Positions 10,788-17,546 of a stretch of 64,000 nucleotides of DNA are shown one piece after another (position 1 is the first letter of the stretch; every line of letters begins with the position of its first letter). A program made the position numbers and the translations under genes. The stretch is from Mesorhizobium sp. YC-39 (GTDB taxonomy: Bacteria > Pseudomonadota > Alphaproteobacteria > Rhizobiales > Rhizobiaceae), in contig NZ_JAOWPS010000005.1 of the NCBI RefSeq assembly GCF_025753795.1, positions 434,001-498,000 on the forward strand, read 5' to 3'. A model generated the notes under the pieces. The model searched no databases. It had not been told where the DNA came from and worked only from the letters and a program-made list of their open reading frames with translations.

Positions 10788-11396
10788 TCATGCCGCCGCC
10801 TTCTTGCGTGTATCGAAAACATGGTCGACGAGGCCCCATGCCTTGGCTTCCTCGGCGGTCATGAAGAAATCGCGGTCGAGCGTGCGCTCGACCTCCTCCA
10901 GGCTGCGGCCGCAATGCTGCGCGTAGAGGTCGGCCATGCGCCGCTTGGTGCGCAGAATGCCTTCGGCGTGGCGCTGGATGTCCGAGGCCTGGCCCTGGAA
11001 GCCGCCGAGCGGCTGATGCAGCAGGATGCTGGTGTTGGGCAGCGCGATGCGCCGGCCCGGCGCGCCCGCCATCAAAAGGAAAGAGGCCATCGAGGCGGCA
11101 AAGCCCATGCAGACGGTCGACACCGGGCAACTGATATATTGCATCGTGTCGTAGATGGCGAAGCCGCTGGTCACCACGCCGCCCGGCGAGTTGATATAGA
11201 GCGAGATCTCCTTGTCGGGATTGTCCGATTCCAGCGACAGAAGCTGGGCGCAGACCAGCGCCGACATGCCGTCGTCGATCTGGCCGTTGATGAAGACGAT
11301 GCGCTCGCGCAGCAGCCGCGAAAAAATGTCGAAGGCGCGTTCGCCACGGCTCGATTGCTCGATCACCATCGGCACCAGATTGGCAAGCCCGCTCAT
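10788..11396 (-). CDS. ATP-dependent Clp protease proteolytic subunit, ClpP paralogue
   Basis: Serine peptidase of the ClpP family, 202 residues, which should form a barrel working with a Clp ATPase. The triad is present: Ser102 in MGFAASMASFLL, His127 in LLHQPLGGFQGQ and Asp176 in DRDFFMTAEEAKAWGLVD. The N terminus MSGLANLVPMVIEQSSRGERAFDIFSRLL lacks a long propeptide. No clpX or clpA is adjacent, so it is probably an additional ClpP rather than the main clpP-clpX pair. ATG 11396 is preceded by GGAGAAGAA, a good ribosome site. A longer frame upstream only overlaps the SRPBCC gene. Confidence 0.9.
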   Translation of the reverse strand: MSGLANLVPMVIEQSSRGERAFDIFSRLLRERIVFINGQIDDGMSALVCAQLLSLESDNPDKEISLYINSPGGVVTSGFAIYDTMQYISCPVSTVCMGFAASMASFLLMAGAPGRRIALPNTSILLHQPLGGFQGQASDIQRHAEGILRTKRRMADLYAQHCGRSLEEVERTLDRDFFMTAEEAKAWGLVDHVFDTRKKAAA

Positions 11397-11418
11397 TTCT
11401 TCTCTCCGTTGGTTATGT

Positions 11419-11928
11419 TCAGGCCGCGCGCAGCAAAAAGCGAGGCGTGTTGGCGGCGACAGGCAGATTAGGGTTGTGCGCGCCCAGCGAAAGGCGGCAG
11501 CCGCTGCTCGCCATTGTGACCGAGGGGAGGGCAATAGCGGGTGTTGCAGCACGCGCGAACCCGTCATGGACGATACGCAGATGCGTGCCGCCGGAAACCG
11601 TGCGGTCGAGTGTGAACGTGACGATGCTGTCCATTGGGCTACCAAGCGGCTCCGGCCGGGCTGCACCCCGGGTCGTTGGCAGCTCGCGCCAGGAATAGCG
11701 CAGCAGCCGTCCAGGTTCGGCATCGAGGATTTTGCAGTCGATGCGTGCGTCAGGCCCGGCAAAGGCAAAGCGGCTGCCGATTTCCGGCTCGATGTCGTTG
11801 GGCATCAGCCAGGCGGCGAGCAGCTTCGGCTCGGTCAGCGCTCGCCAAACTTTCTCCGGGGGGTCCGGAAGCTCGCATTGGAATTCGAGTGAATCCGCAG
11901 CACTGTTGGCATGTTCTTCCCGTGTCAT
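11419..11928 (-). CDS. SRPBCC (AHSA1-like) domain protein
   Basis: A 169-residue START-like hydrophobic-pocket protein. The first 130 residues match the AHSA1/SRPBCC pattern: PDPPEKVWRALTEPKLLAAWLMP, IGSRFAFAG, LRYSWRE, GGTHLRIVHDGF. The last 40 residues are unlike the family and low in complexity (GAHNPNLPVAANTPRFLLRAA), so the normal C-terminal helix seems altered, perhaps by an old frameshift. Its start overlaps the ArsR-family stop (ATGA), the standard arrangement in which such a regulator controls its partner SRPBCC gene. Confidence 0.85.
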   Translation of the reverse strand: MTREEHANSAADSLEFQCELPDPPEKVWRALTEPKLLAAWLMPNDIEPEIGSRFAFAGPDARIDCKILDAEPGRLLRYSWRELPTTRGAARPEPLGSPMDSIVTFTLDRTVSGGTHLRIVHDGFARAATPAIALPSVTMASSGCRLSLGAHNPNLPVAANTPRFLLRAA

Positions 11929-12239
11929 TGATCCATGTCCTTCAAAACCGTTTTCAGCCTCTCGATGCGCTCCGGCCAGAACGCGCGGTAGCGCTCGATC
12001 CAGCCGAGCAGTGGCTCAAGCCCCCGCGGATCGGCGCGATAATAGGCGTTGCGGCCGGTCCGCCGCTCGGTGACCAGGCCGGCGCCGCGCAGCACCGCGA
12101 GATGCTGGGAGACCGCCGGCTGCGACACCGTCATACCGTTGCGCAGTTCCGACACCGTCATCTCGCTGGCGGCGAGCCGTTCATAGACGGCACGGCGCGT
12201 CGGGTCGGCAAGGGCGCGGAAAATCTCTGCTTCGATCAT
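11925..12239 (-). CDS. ArsR-family transcriptional regulator
   Basis: A 104-residue winged-helix repressor of the type linked to SRPBCC genes. The DNA-binding domain starts MIEAEIFRALADPTRRAVYERLA, with recognition helix MTVSQPAVSQHLAVLRGAGLV and wing ERRTGRNAYYR. The arsenic-binding ELCVCDL box is absent, so metal sensing is unlikely. The start ATG 12239 is directly followed upstream by the palindrome 12248-12263, a likely operator for autorepression. The C-terminal WIERYRAFWPERIERLKTVL is common to this subgroup. Confidence 0.92.
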   Translation of the reverse strand: MIEAEIFRALADPTRRAVYERLAASEMTVSELRNGMTVSQPAVSQHLAVLRGAGLVTERRTGRNAYYRADPRGLEPLLGWIERYRAFWPERIERLKTVLKDMDQ

Positions 12240-12247
12240 GCCAAAGC

Positions 12248-12263
12248 ATAAGTCGATACTTAT
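12248..12263. promoter_or_regulatory. Probable ArsR-family operator
   Basis: ATAAGT-CGAT-ACTTAT is a perfect 6-bp inverted repeat with a 4-base centre, 9 bases upstream of the regulator start. Palindromes with AAGT/ACTT arms at this position are typical of ArsR-type autoregulation. It is also close to the 3' end of the cupin gene. Confidence 0.6.
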
Positions 12264-12282
12264 TGGTTTGGCAAGCGCCGTT

Positions 12283-12672
12283 TTACACAACCCGCGGAAG
12301 CCAGCGCTTCACCGGCTCAGCAGATCCGTCAAACGTCGCCTCGAAGATCGAGGAAGCGAGCACGGCATGGACGTGAAGCGTATCGGAGCCGACATTTCGG
12401 AAACCGTGCTTCCTGAAGGCGGGAACAATGAGTGACTGTCCGGTGGTCAGGACGGTGTGCTCTTCGTCGATCCACATCTCGGCATTGCCGGTGATGACGG
12501 TAAGCACTTCCTCGACCGGGTGCCAATGCGTTGGGGCACCTGCCGCAGGTGCCACCCATTGCTCGAACAGGCAAAGATAAGCTGCGCCATTGCGAGCCGA
12601 GACCTGCATCCGGGTTTCCACTCCCGCTCGCCATTGTTCGCGCTGCTGGTCCTGGTGAATGACTGGCCTCAT
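12283..12672 (-). CDS. Cupin domain protein
   Basis: A single-domain cupin, 129 residues. The metal-binding residues are visible: H49, H51 and E55 in THWHPVEEVLTVITGNAEMW, and H88 in IVPAFRKHGFRNVG. The function is not determinable; small cupins of this kind include metal-dependent oxygenases and sugar-related binding proteins. It ends 44 bases upstream of the ArsR-family start and could be part of the same minus-strand transcript. Its upstream region is shared with the divergent ssb gene. Confidence 0.85.
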   Translation of the reverse strand: MRPVIHQDQQREQWRAGVETRMQVSARNGAAYLCLFEQWVAPAAGAPTHWHPVEEVLTVITGNAEMWIDEEHTVLTTGQSLIVPAFRKHGFRNVGSDTLHVHAVLASSIFEATFDGSAEPVKRWLPRVV

Positions 12673-12757
12673 TTGGACTCCCCCATATCGTGGAAATTCC
12701 GGTTTGAAATACTACATGCTGCTGACAAGCATTGACATGACATTGCTTTGTTATATA

Positions 12758-12772
12758 GAACGAAAAGAGAAC
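12758..12772 (+). promoter_or_regulatory. SOS box upstream of ssb
   Basis: GAAC-GAAAAGA-GAAC is a perfect GAAC-N7-GAAC direct repeat, the alphaproteobacterial LexA operator. It lies about 105 bases before the ssb start, in the divergent spacer with the cupin gene. Because ssb is a known SOS gene in many bacteria, the box probably acts on ssb, but it could also affect the cupin. Confidence 0.8.
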
Positions 12773-12876
12773 AAAAACCTTGTGGGAAAAGGCAGCCACG
12801 GCAGGCGGGGATTGTCCGCAGCCTGTAAGGTGCGTGCGACAGAAATTTTGGTTTCGGATGAGCGCGGAGAAGTGTG

Positions 12877-13392
12877 ATGGCGGGTAGCGTCAACAAGGTC
12901 ATTCTGGTCGGCAATCTCGGGGCGGACCCTGAAATCCGCCGCCTGAATTCCGGTGATCCGGTCGTCAACATCCGCATCGCCACGTCGGAAAGCTGGCGCG
13001 ACAAGAATTCCGGCGAGCGCAAGGAAAAGACCGAGTGGCACAATGTCGTGATCTTCAATGACCAGATCGCCAAGGTGGCCGAGCAGTATTTGAAGAAGGG
13101 TATGAAGGTTTATGTCGAGGGCCAGTTGCAGACGCGCAAATGGCAGGACCAGACCGGCAATGACCGCTATACGACCGAGGTCGTGCTGCAGAAATTCCGT
13201 GGCGAGCTGCAGATGCTTGACGCGCGCGGCGAAGGCGGCGGCCAGGTTGGCAGCTACGCCGGTGGCGGTAACAGCCGCGGTTCCGATTTTGGCCAGTCGA
13301 GCCCGGGCGAGAGCTTCAACCGCGGCGGCGGTGGATCGAAGGGCGGCGGCGGTGGTTCGTCACGCGAGTTGGACGACGAAATCCCGTTCTGA
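12877..13392 (+). CDS. ssb: Single-stranded DNA-binding protein
   Basis: Binds and protects single-stranded DNA in replication, recombination and repair. The 171 residues comprise an OB-fold (about 1-112, starting MAGSVNKVILVGNLGADPE), a glycine-rich linker and the acidic tail DDEIPF that recruits partner proteins. The ATG at 12877 is chosen over the GTG just before it because GGAGAA ends six bases upstream. Directly after it come membrane and OsmC genes, then gyrA further on, close to the order seen in other rhizobia. Confidence 0.97.
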   Translation: MAGSVNKVILVGNLGADPEIRRLNSGDPVVNIRIATSESWRDKNSGERKEKTEWHNVVIFNDQIAKVAEQYLKKGMKVYVEGQLQTRKWQDQTGNDRYTTEVVLQKFRGELQMLDARGEGGGQVGSYAGGGNSRGSDFGQSSPGESFNRGGGGSKGGGGGSSRELDDEIPF

Positions 13393-13425
13393 GTGAATGC
13401 CAGGGGCATTTGAGGAGAGGGCGAG

Positions 13426-13824
13426 ATGTCTCTCGAACCGCTGCTATCCGCGCCCCCTCCCATCCCTTGGCATGCATATGCGGCCTTTGCCGCGCTGGCG
13501 ATAGGCGGGGCGCAGCTGGCATTGCCAAAAGGCACGCCGCGCCACCGCGTGCTCGGCTATGTCTGGGCGGCGCTGATGCTGCTCGTTGCCATTTCGAGTT
13601 TCTGGATCCAGGAGATGCGCCTGATCGGTCCGTTCAGCCCGATCCATCTCCTGTCGATCCTGGTGCTGGTCACCGTGCCGCTGGCGGTCTGGCATGCGCA
13701 CAGCCATAAAGTCACCGCGCATCGCGGCGCCATGATCAAACTCTATGTTTTCGCGCTGATCGGCGCCGGCATCTTCACGCTGCTGCCCGGCCGGATCATG
13801 CACACGGTCGTGTTCGGCCAATAG
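13426..13824 (+). CDS. DUF2306 family membrane protein
   Basis: A 132-residue inner-membrane protein with four hydrophobic segments (around residues 15-32, 44-62, 70-88 and 104-122). The pattern GTPRHRVLGYVWAALMLLVAISSFWI, followed by SPIHLLSILVLVTVPLAVWHAH, fits DUF2306, a family of unknown role. The histidines in the second and third helices (HRVLGY, SPIHLLS, HAHSHK) are notable and could bind a cofactor. It follows ssb by 33 bases and likely shares its transcript. Confidence 0.8.
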   Translation: MSLEPLLSAPPPIPWHAYAAFAALAIGGAQLALPKGTPRHRVLGYVWAALMLLVAISSFWIQEMRLIGPFSPIHLLSILVLVTVPLAVWHAHSHKVTAHRGAMIKLYVFALIGAGIFTLLPGRIMHTVVFGQ

Positions 13825-13847
13825 GTGGCCTCGCAAGGAAGAATGCA

Positions 13848-14270
13848 GTGAAAGCACGCGTCAAATGGGTCGAGGAACGCACCTTTGTCGGCGAGTCCGG
13901 GAGCGGTCACAAGGTGGTTTTGGGCACCGCTTTCGGCCCGGAAGGCAGGACGCCAGGACCAAGCCCGATGGAACTCATGCTGATCGGCACCGGCGGCTGC
14001 TCGACCTATGACGTGGTCCATATTCTCGAAAAAGGGCGCGAGGCGGTCGAGGATTGTGTCGTCGAACTCGATGCCGACCGGGCGGAAACCGAACCCAGGG
14101 TCTTCACCCGCATCCACATGCATTTCATCGTCAAGGGCCGCGCGCTTTCGCGCGACAAGGTGAACCGGGCGATCAACTTGTCGATCGAAAAATACTGCTC
14201 GGCGACCGCGATGCTGGCCAAGACGGCGACCATCACTCATGATTTTGAAGTCATCGACACGGCGAAGTAG
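13848..14270 (+). CDS. OsmC family protein
   Basis: A 140-residue member of the OsmC/Ohr superfamily, which typically reduces peroxides through a cysteine pair. Both cysteines are present: C51 in GTGGCSTYDVVHILEKGRE and C117 in IEKYCSATAMLAKTATITHDFEV. The early arginine expected in catalysis is plausible in the RTFVGESGSGH region. The sequence is closer to the YhfA/OsmC group than to Ohr. It is 24 bases after the DUF2306 gene, so the two are probably co-transcribed. Confidence 0.9.
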   Translation: MKARVKWVEERTFVGESGSGHKVVLGTAFGPEGRTPGPSPMELMLIGTGGCSTYDVVHILEKGREAVEDCVVELDADRAETEPRVFTRIHMHFIVKGRALSRDKVNRAINLSIEKYCSATAMLAKTATITHDFEVIDTAK

Positions 14271-14293
14271 AACCGGGCACCGGTCGTCGCGCG

Positions 14294-14695
14294 TTAGCGG
14301 AGGCCTTCAGAAGCCTCTTCGAGGGCGGCCTGAGTCCCCTGATGGAACACCAGTCGCCAATGCCCGTCGATGCGCTTCCATACGGAGCTGCGCAGCGATG
14401 CAATAGCGGTTTCTTTCCTTGGTTTTAGCCGATAAGTCAGAAGCACCACTTCGGGTGCCAATTCGACCGTTCTGATATCGGCCATTTCCAACCGATCGTC
14501 TGGGGCCGGTTCCTCCTTCGATGCGACAAGCGCCTCTAGGATCGACCGCTTGTTGTATTCGATGCCGGATTTCCCGAATTCGATCATGCTGTCGTCGAGC
14601 ACGGCTTCAAGAAAATCCCGATCATTGCGGGTCGGCGCTCGTAACAATGCGAGTTCCAGTTCGACGATCTTGGGATCGGTTACCGCGTCTGACAT
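14294..14695 (-). CDS. SnoaL-like / DUF4440 family protein
   Basis: A 133-residue NTF2-like fold protein. The pattern ELALLRAPTRNDRDFLEAVLDDSMIEFGKSGIEYNKRSILEAL, followed by the late RSSVWKRIDGHWRLVFHQGTQ, is typical for DUF4440. Such proteins may be enzymes or steroid-like binding pockets, and the substrate cannot be read from sequence. Its start overlaps the stop of marC (TGATG), so it is translationally linked to the upstream marC gene on the minus strand. Confidence 0.82.
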   Translation of the reverse strand: MSDAVTDPKIVELELALLRAPTRNDRDFLEAVLDDSMIEFGKSGIEYNKRSILEALVASKEEPAPDDRLEMADIRTVELAPEVVLLTYRLKPRKETAIASLRSSVWKRIDGHWRLVFHQGTQAALEEASEGLR

Positions 14696-15324
14696 CAGCC
14701 CGCCATCAGCGCCTTGATGCCGTCAGCGACGAACTGTACGGCAAGTGCCGCCAGGATGACGCCGAGCAGCCGGGTCAGAATCGAGCGGCCGGTCTGGCCG
14801 AGGATGCGGTCAATGCGCTCGGCCAGCACGAACACCAGATAGGTGATGGCCAGGCACACGAAGATGATGCCGACCAGTGCCACCTGCGCCGCGAAACCGT
14901 CGAAGTGTCCCGACAGCAGGACGGTCGCGGAAATGGCGCCCGGACCGGCAATCAGCGGGATCGCCAGCGGAAAGGCGGCGATGTTGTGGATCATGTCCTT
15001 GGTGATGGCGACGTCGCCGATCTTCTCCTTGCGGTCCTGCCGGCGTTCGAACACCATTTCGAAAGCGATGAAGAACAACAGGAAGCCGCCGGCGACGCGA
15101 AAGGCCGGCAGCGTAATGCCGAACACCGACAGGATCGCCGCGCCAGCGACCGCAAACACCGCCATCACCAGGAAGGCGATGACCGAGGCGCGTACGGAGA
15201 CCTGCTGACGCTCCTCGCGGTTCATGCCGCGCGTCACGGCAAGGAAGAGTGGCGCCAGCCCGGGTGGGTCGATGGTCACCAGGATGGTGACGAAGGCGTT
15301 GAACAGGTTGTCGAAGCTCGGCAT
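14695..15324 (-). CDS. MarC family integral membrane protein
   Basis: A 209-residue inner-membrane protein with six hydrophobic segments, of the MarC/UPF0056 group. It begins with the typical FDNLFNAFVTILVTIDPPGLAPLFLAVT, and the motif AFPLAIPLIAGPGAISATVLL is characteristic. Despite the old name (multiple antibiotic resistance), no transport function has been shown. In other rhizobia a marC gene lies in the ssb-gyrA interval, matching its place here. Confidence 0.9.
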   Translation of the reverse strand: MPSFDNLFNAFVTILVTIDPPGLAPLFLAVTRGMNREERQQVSVRASVIAFLVMAVFAVAGAAILSVFGITLPAFRVAGGFLLFFIAFEMVFERRQDRKEKIGDVAITKDMIHNIAAFPLAIPLIAGPGAISATVLLSGHFDGFAAQVALVGIIFVCLAITYLVFVLAERIDRILGQTGRSILTRLLGVILAALAVQFVADGIKALMAG

Positions 15325-15417
15325 CTTTCACCCCTCCCGCCGGGCCAAGCCCAAGCCTCCAATTGGTAGAGCAAAGCGGGAGCGGTGGAAACGGGTGAGC
15401 TGGGCGAATTCAGCCGG

Positions 15418-15795
15418 CTAGCTGGCGGCGCTGCAATAGGCTTCGATGCGGTATCCATCCGGGTCGATGACGAAGGCGGCGTAGTAGTTGTCGCCATAAG
15501 ACGCTCGCAGGCCGGGCGGGCCATTGTCGCGACCGCCTTCGCGAAGTGCTGCCGCGTAGAATGCATCGACACTGGCGCGCGTCGGGGCGGCGAAGCAGAA
15601 GTGCAGGCCGGACTCTACATCCGCCTTCACCGGCCGTGGAGCCTCGTTCACCCATAGCGCCACCACTTCCCCGCCATAGCCGAGCGAGCCGGGCGACTGG
15701 CTGAGGCATGTGTAGCCGAGCGGTTTCAACGCGGCATCGTAGAAGCGTTTCGCGGCGTCGGCGTCGCGGACGCCAATCGAGACATGGTCGAGCAT
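15418..15795 (-). CDS. VOC family (glyoxalase/dioxygenase fold) protein
   Basis: A 125-residue single-module vicinal oxygen chelate protein. It starts MLDHVSIGVRDADAAKRFYDAAL, a classic VOC opening with metal ligand His at position 4, and ends with the paired FVIDPDGYRIEAYC containing the late ligand Glu. In the middle, LHFCFAAPTRASVDAFYAAALREGG is also characteristic. The reaction is unknown. Confidence 0.88.
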   Translation of the reverse strand: MLDHVSIGVRDADAAKRFYDAALKPLGYTCLSQSPGSLGYGGEVVALWVNEAPRPVKADVESGLHFCFAAPTRASVDAFYAAALREGGRDNGPPGLRASYGDNYYAAFVIDPDGYRIEAYCSAAS

Positions 15796-15827
15796 ATTTT
15801 TCTCCGTGTTTGCAATGTGTTGGTTGA

Positions 15828-16364
15828 TCAGGCTGGAGTCACACGGCGCGCCCGAAACTCAACTTCTAGCCGCCAGGTTACGCCGTCGTCCTGCGAGCGT
15901 TCACCCAGCCAGCGGAAGGTATTTTCGGTAATGCCCAGAAAGCTCCAGCGTACCGAAGCGCCGGTGCCGTCGGCGCCTTGCTGAACGATGGTGTCACCCT
16001 CGGCGCGGCCGAGCTGGCGGCTGTAATATTGGTTGCGCGGATCGCTCCAGAAGATGTGCCAGGCATTAACGCTGGGGTCATAGACGCGCAATGTCGTGCC
16101 ATAGAACGTCCATGTGCCGAGGGAGGGCGAAGGGCCAGCATCGCGCGCGGGCAGGATCCATACATCCTGGATCGCTTTGCCTTCCAGAACCCAGCCGAAA
16201 TGGACCTCGCCGCGCCCCGTCAGAACCGTGCCATCTTCGAGATGGCGTGTGGCATCGAATGTCCAGGCGCCGACGAAGCGGCCGTAAAGGTCCAGCTTTT
16301 CTGCCAAGCCGGGGTTGGGCCCGTCACTATGCAAGGCTCCGGTAAAGGTAGATGGATCTGTCAT
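15828..16364 (-). CDS. DUF1579-like beta-barrel protein of unknown function
   Basis: A 178-residue soluble protein. The first part, LDLYGRFVGAWTFDATRHLEDGTVL, followed by HFGWVLEGKAIQDVWI and WTFYGTTLRVYDPSVNAWHIFWSDP, resembles calycin-like beta-barrel proteins such as DUF1579. I am not certain of the family name. The start ATG 16364 is the first sensible methionine; the longer frame upstream would overlap the divergent AraC regulator gene. That arrangement suggests regulation of this gene by the AraC protein. Confidence 0.7.
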   Translation of the reverse strand: MTDPSTFTGALHSDGPNPGLAEKLDLYGRFVGAWTFDATRHLEDGTVLTGRGEVHFGWVLEGKAIQDVWILPARDAGPSPSLGTWTFYGTTLRVYDPSVNAWHIFWSDPRNQYYSRQLGRAEGDTIVQQGADGTGASVRWSFLGITENTFRWLGERSQDDGVTWRLEVEFRARRVTPA

Positions 16365-16452
16365 GATTGCTGCCTTCGTGCTGTCAGGAGATTGCAAGCG
16401 ATAGTCCCCGGACAGGGTTCTGCGCTTGGGAAAAATTGCTATCTTTCGAACC

Positions 16453-17289
16453 ATGACGACAAACACCATGACGATGGGCGATCTTGCATCGGGGCAGGGC
16501 TGGCAGGTGTCAGACGTGGTGTGCACCGCCGGCGCCGGTGACAGGCCGTTCGAGGAAGAGCACCGGACCTTTTGCATTGCCGCGGTGACCAGCGGCACCT
16601 TCCGCTACCGTACGCGGCAGGGCATGGCGATGCTGGCGCCGGGCGCCATCCTGCTCGGCAATCCCGGCGCCTGCTATGAATGCGGCCACGAGCATGGAGC
16701 CGGCGACCGCTGCCTCTCCTTCCATTTTGCCCCCGCCTATATGGAAGGCATCGTCGCCGACGTGCCTGGCACGAGGCGGCTGGGCTTTGCGGCGCCTCGC
16801 CTGCCGCCCTTGCCGGCGCTGGCGCCGCTGCTGGCGGAAGCGGAGGCCGCGCGCGAAACAGCTGACAGCGATGCGTTCGAGGAACTCGGCCTGCGCATCG
16901 CCGGCGCGGTGGTCGCCGCTGCCTCCGGTTCCACGCGGACCTGCAAGCCGCCAAGCCACCGCGACCAGAAACGGGTCGCCGAAGCGGTGAGGCTGATCGA
17001 GCTGGAGGCCGATCGCCCACTTTCGCTAACCGAGCTCGCCGACGGCACCGCGACCAGTCCCTATCATTTCCTGCGCACATTCCGGCAGGTGGCGGGGACC
17101 ACGCCTTACCAGTTCCTGCTGAAAACCAGGCTGCACCGGGCCGCGGTGCGGCTGCGCACCTCTGGCGAGGCGATCTCGGCGATCGCCTTCGAGGCAGGGT
17201 TCGACGATCTGTCGACCTTCAACCGCCGTTTCCGTCGGGTCATGGGCGAAGCGCCGGGTGCCTATCGCGCCCGCCGGCGCATCTCTTAG
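16453..17289 (+). CDS. AraC family transcriptional regulator
   Basis: A 278-residue regulator with an N-terminal cupin-like sensing part and a C-terminal AraC double helix-turn-helix of about 100 residues. The DNA-binding part runs from RVAEAVRLIELEADRPLSL through LTELADGTATSPYHFLRTFRQ, the linker GTTPYQFLLKTRLHRAAVRL, and the second HTH ISAIAFEAGFDDLSTFNRRF. The start ATG 16453 is preferred to a TTG at 16426. It is divergent from the beta-barrel protein gene with about 90 bases between, a common layout for a regulator and its target. Confidence 0.9.
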   Translation: MTTNTMTMGDLASGQGWQVSDVVCTAGAGDRPFEEEHRTFCIAAVTSGTFRYRTRQGMAMLAPGAILLGNPGACYECGHEHGAGDRCLSFHFAPAYMEGIVADVPGTRRLGFAAPRLPPLPALAPLLAEAEAARETADSDAFEELGLRIAGAVVAAASGSTRTCKPPSHRDQKRVAEAVRLIELEADRPLSLTELADGTATSPYHFLRTFRQVAGTTPYQFLLKTRLHRAAVRLRTSGEAISAIAFEAGFDDLSTFNRRFRRVMGEAPGAYRARRRIS

Positions 17290-17546
17290 CGTCGACCCGT
17301 TCCGTGCCTGTAAGACGATATGACGGCCGGGTTGTCGCGGTCGAGGCTGTTGGCCAAGGACTGCGACCCATGGCAGGCTTTGCTTCGGTTATGGCGAAAA
17401 GCGCCTTGGCCATATCGTCGCAATCGCCGGTATCCTTTTGAAATTACCAACGAAATTGTCTCTGGAAAAGCCGCCGCCGACATTGGAGTTTCGGCTGCGC
17501 TTCCTATATAAGCAGCCAGTGATTCCTGACTGGATTGTGACCTGAT

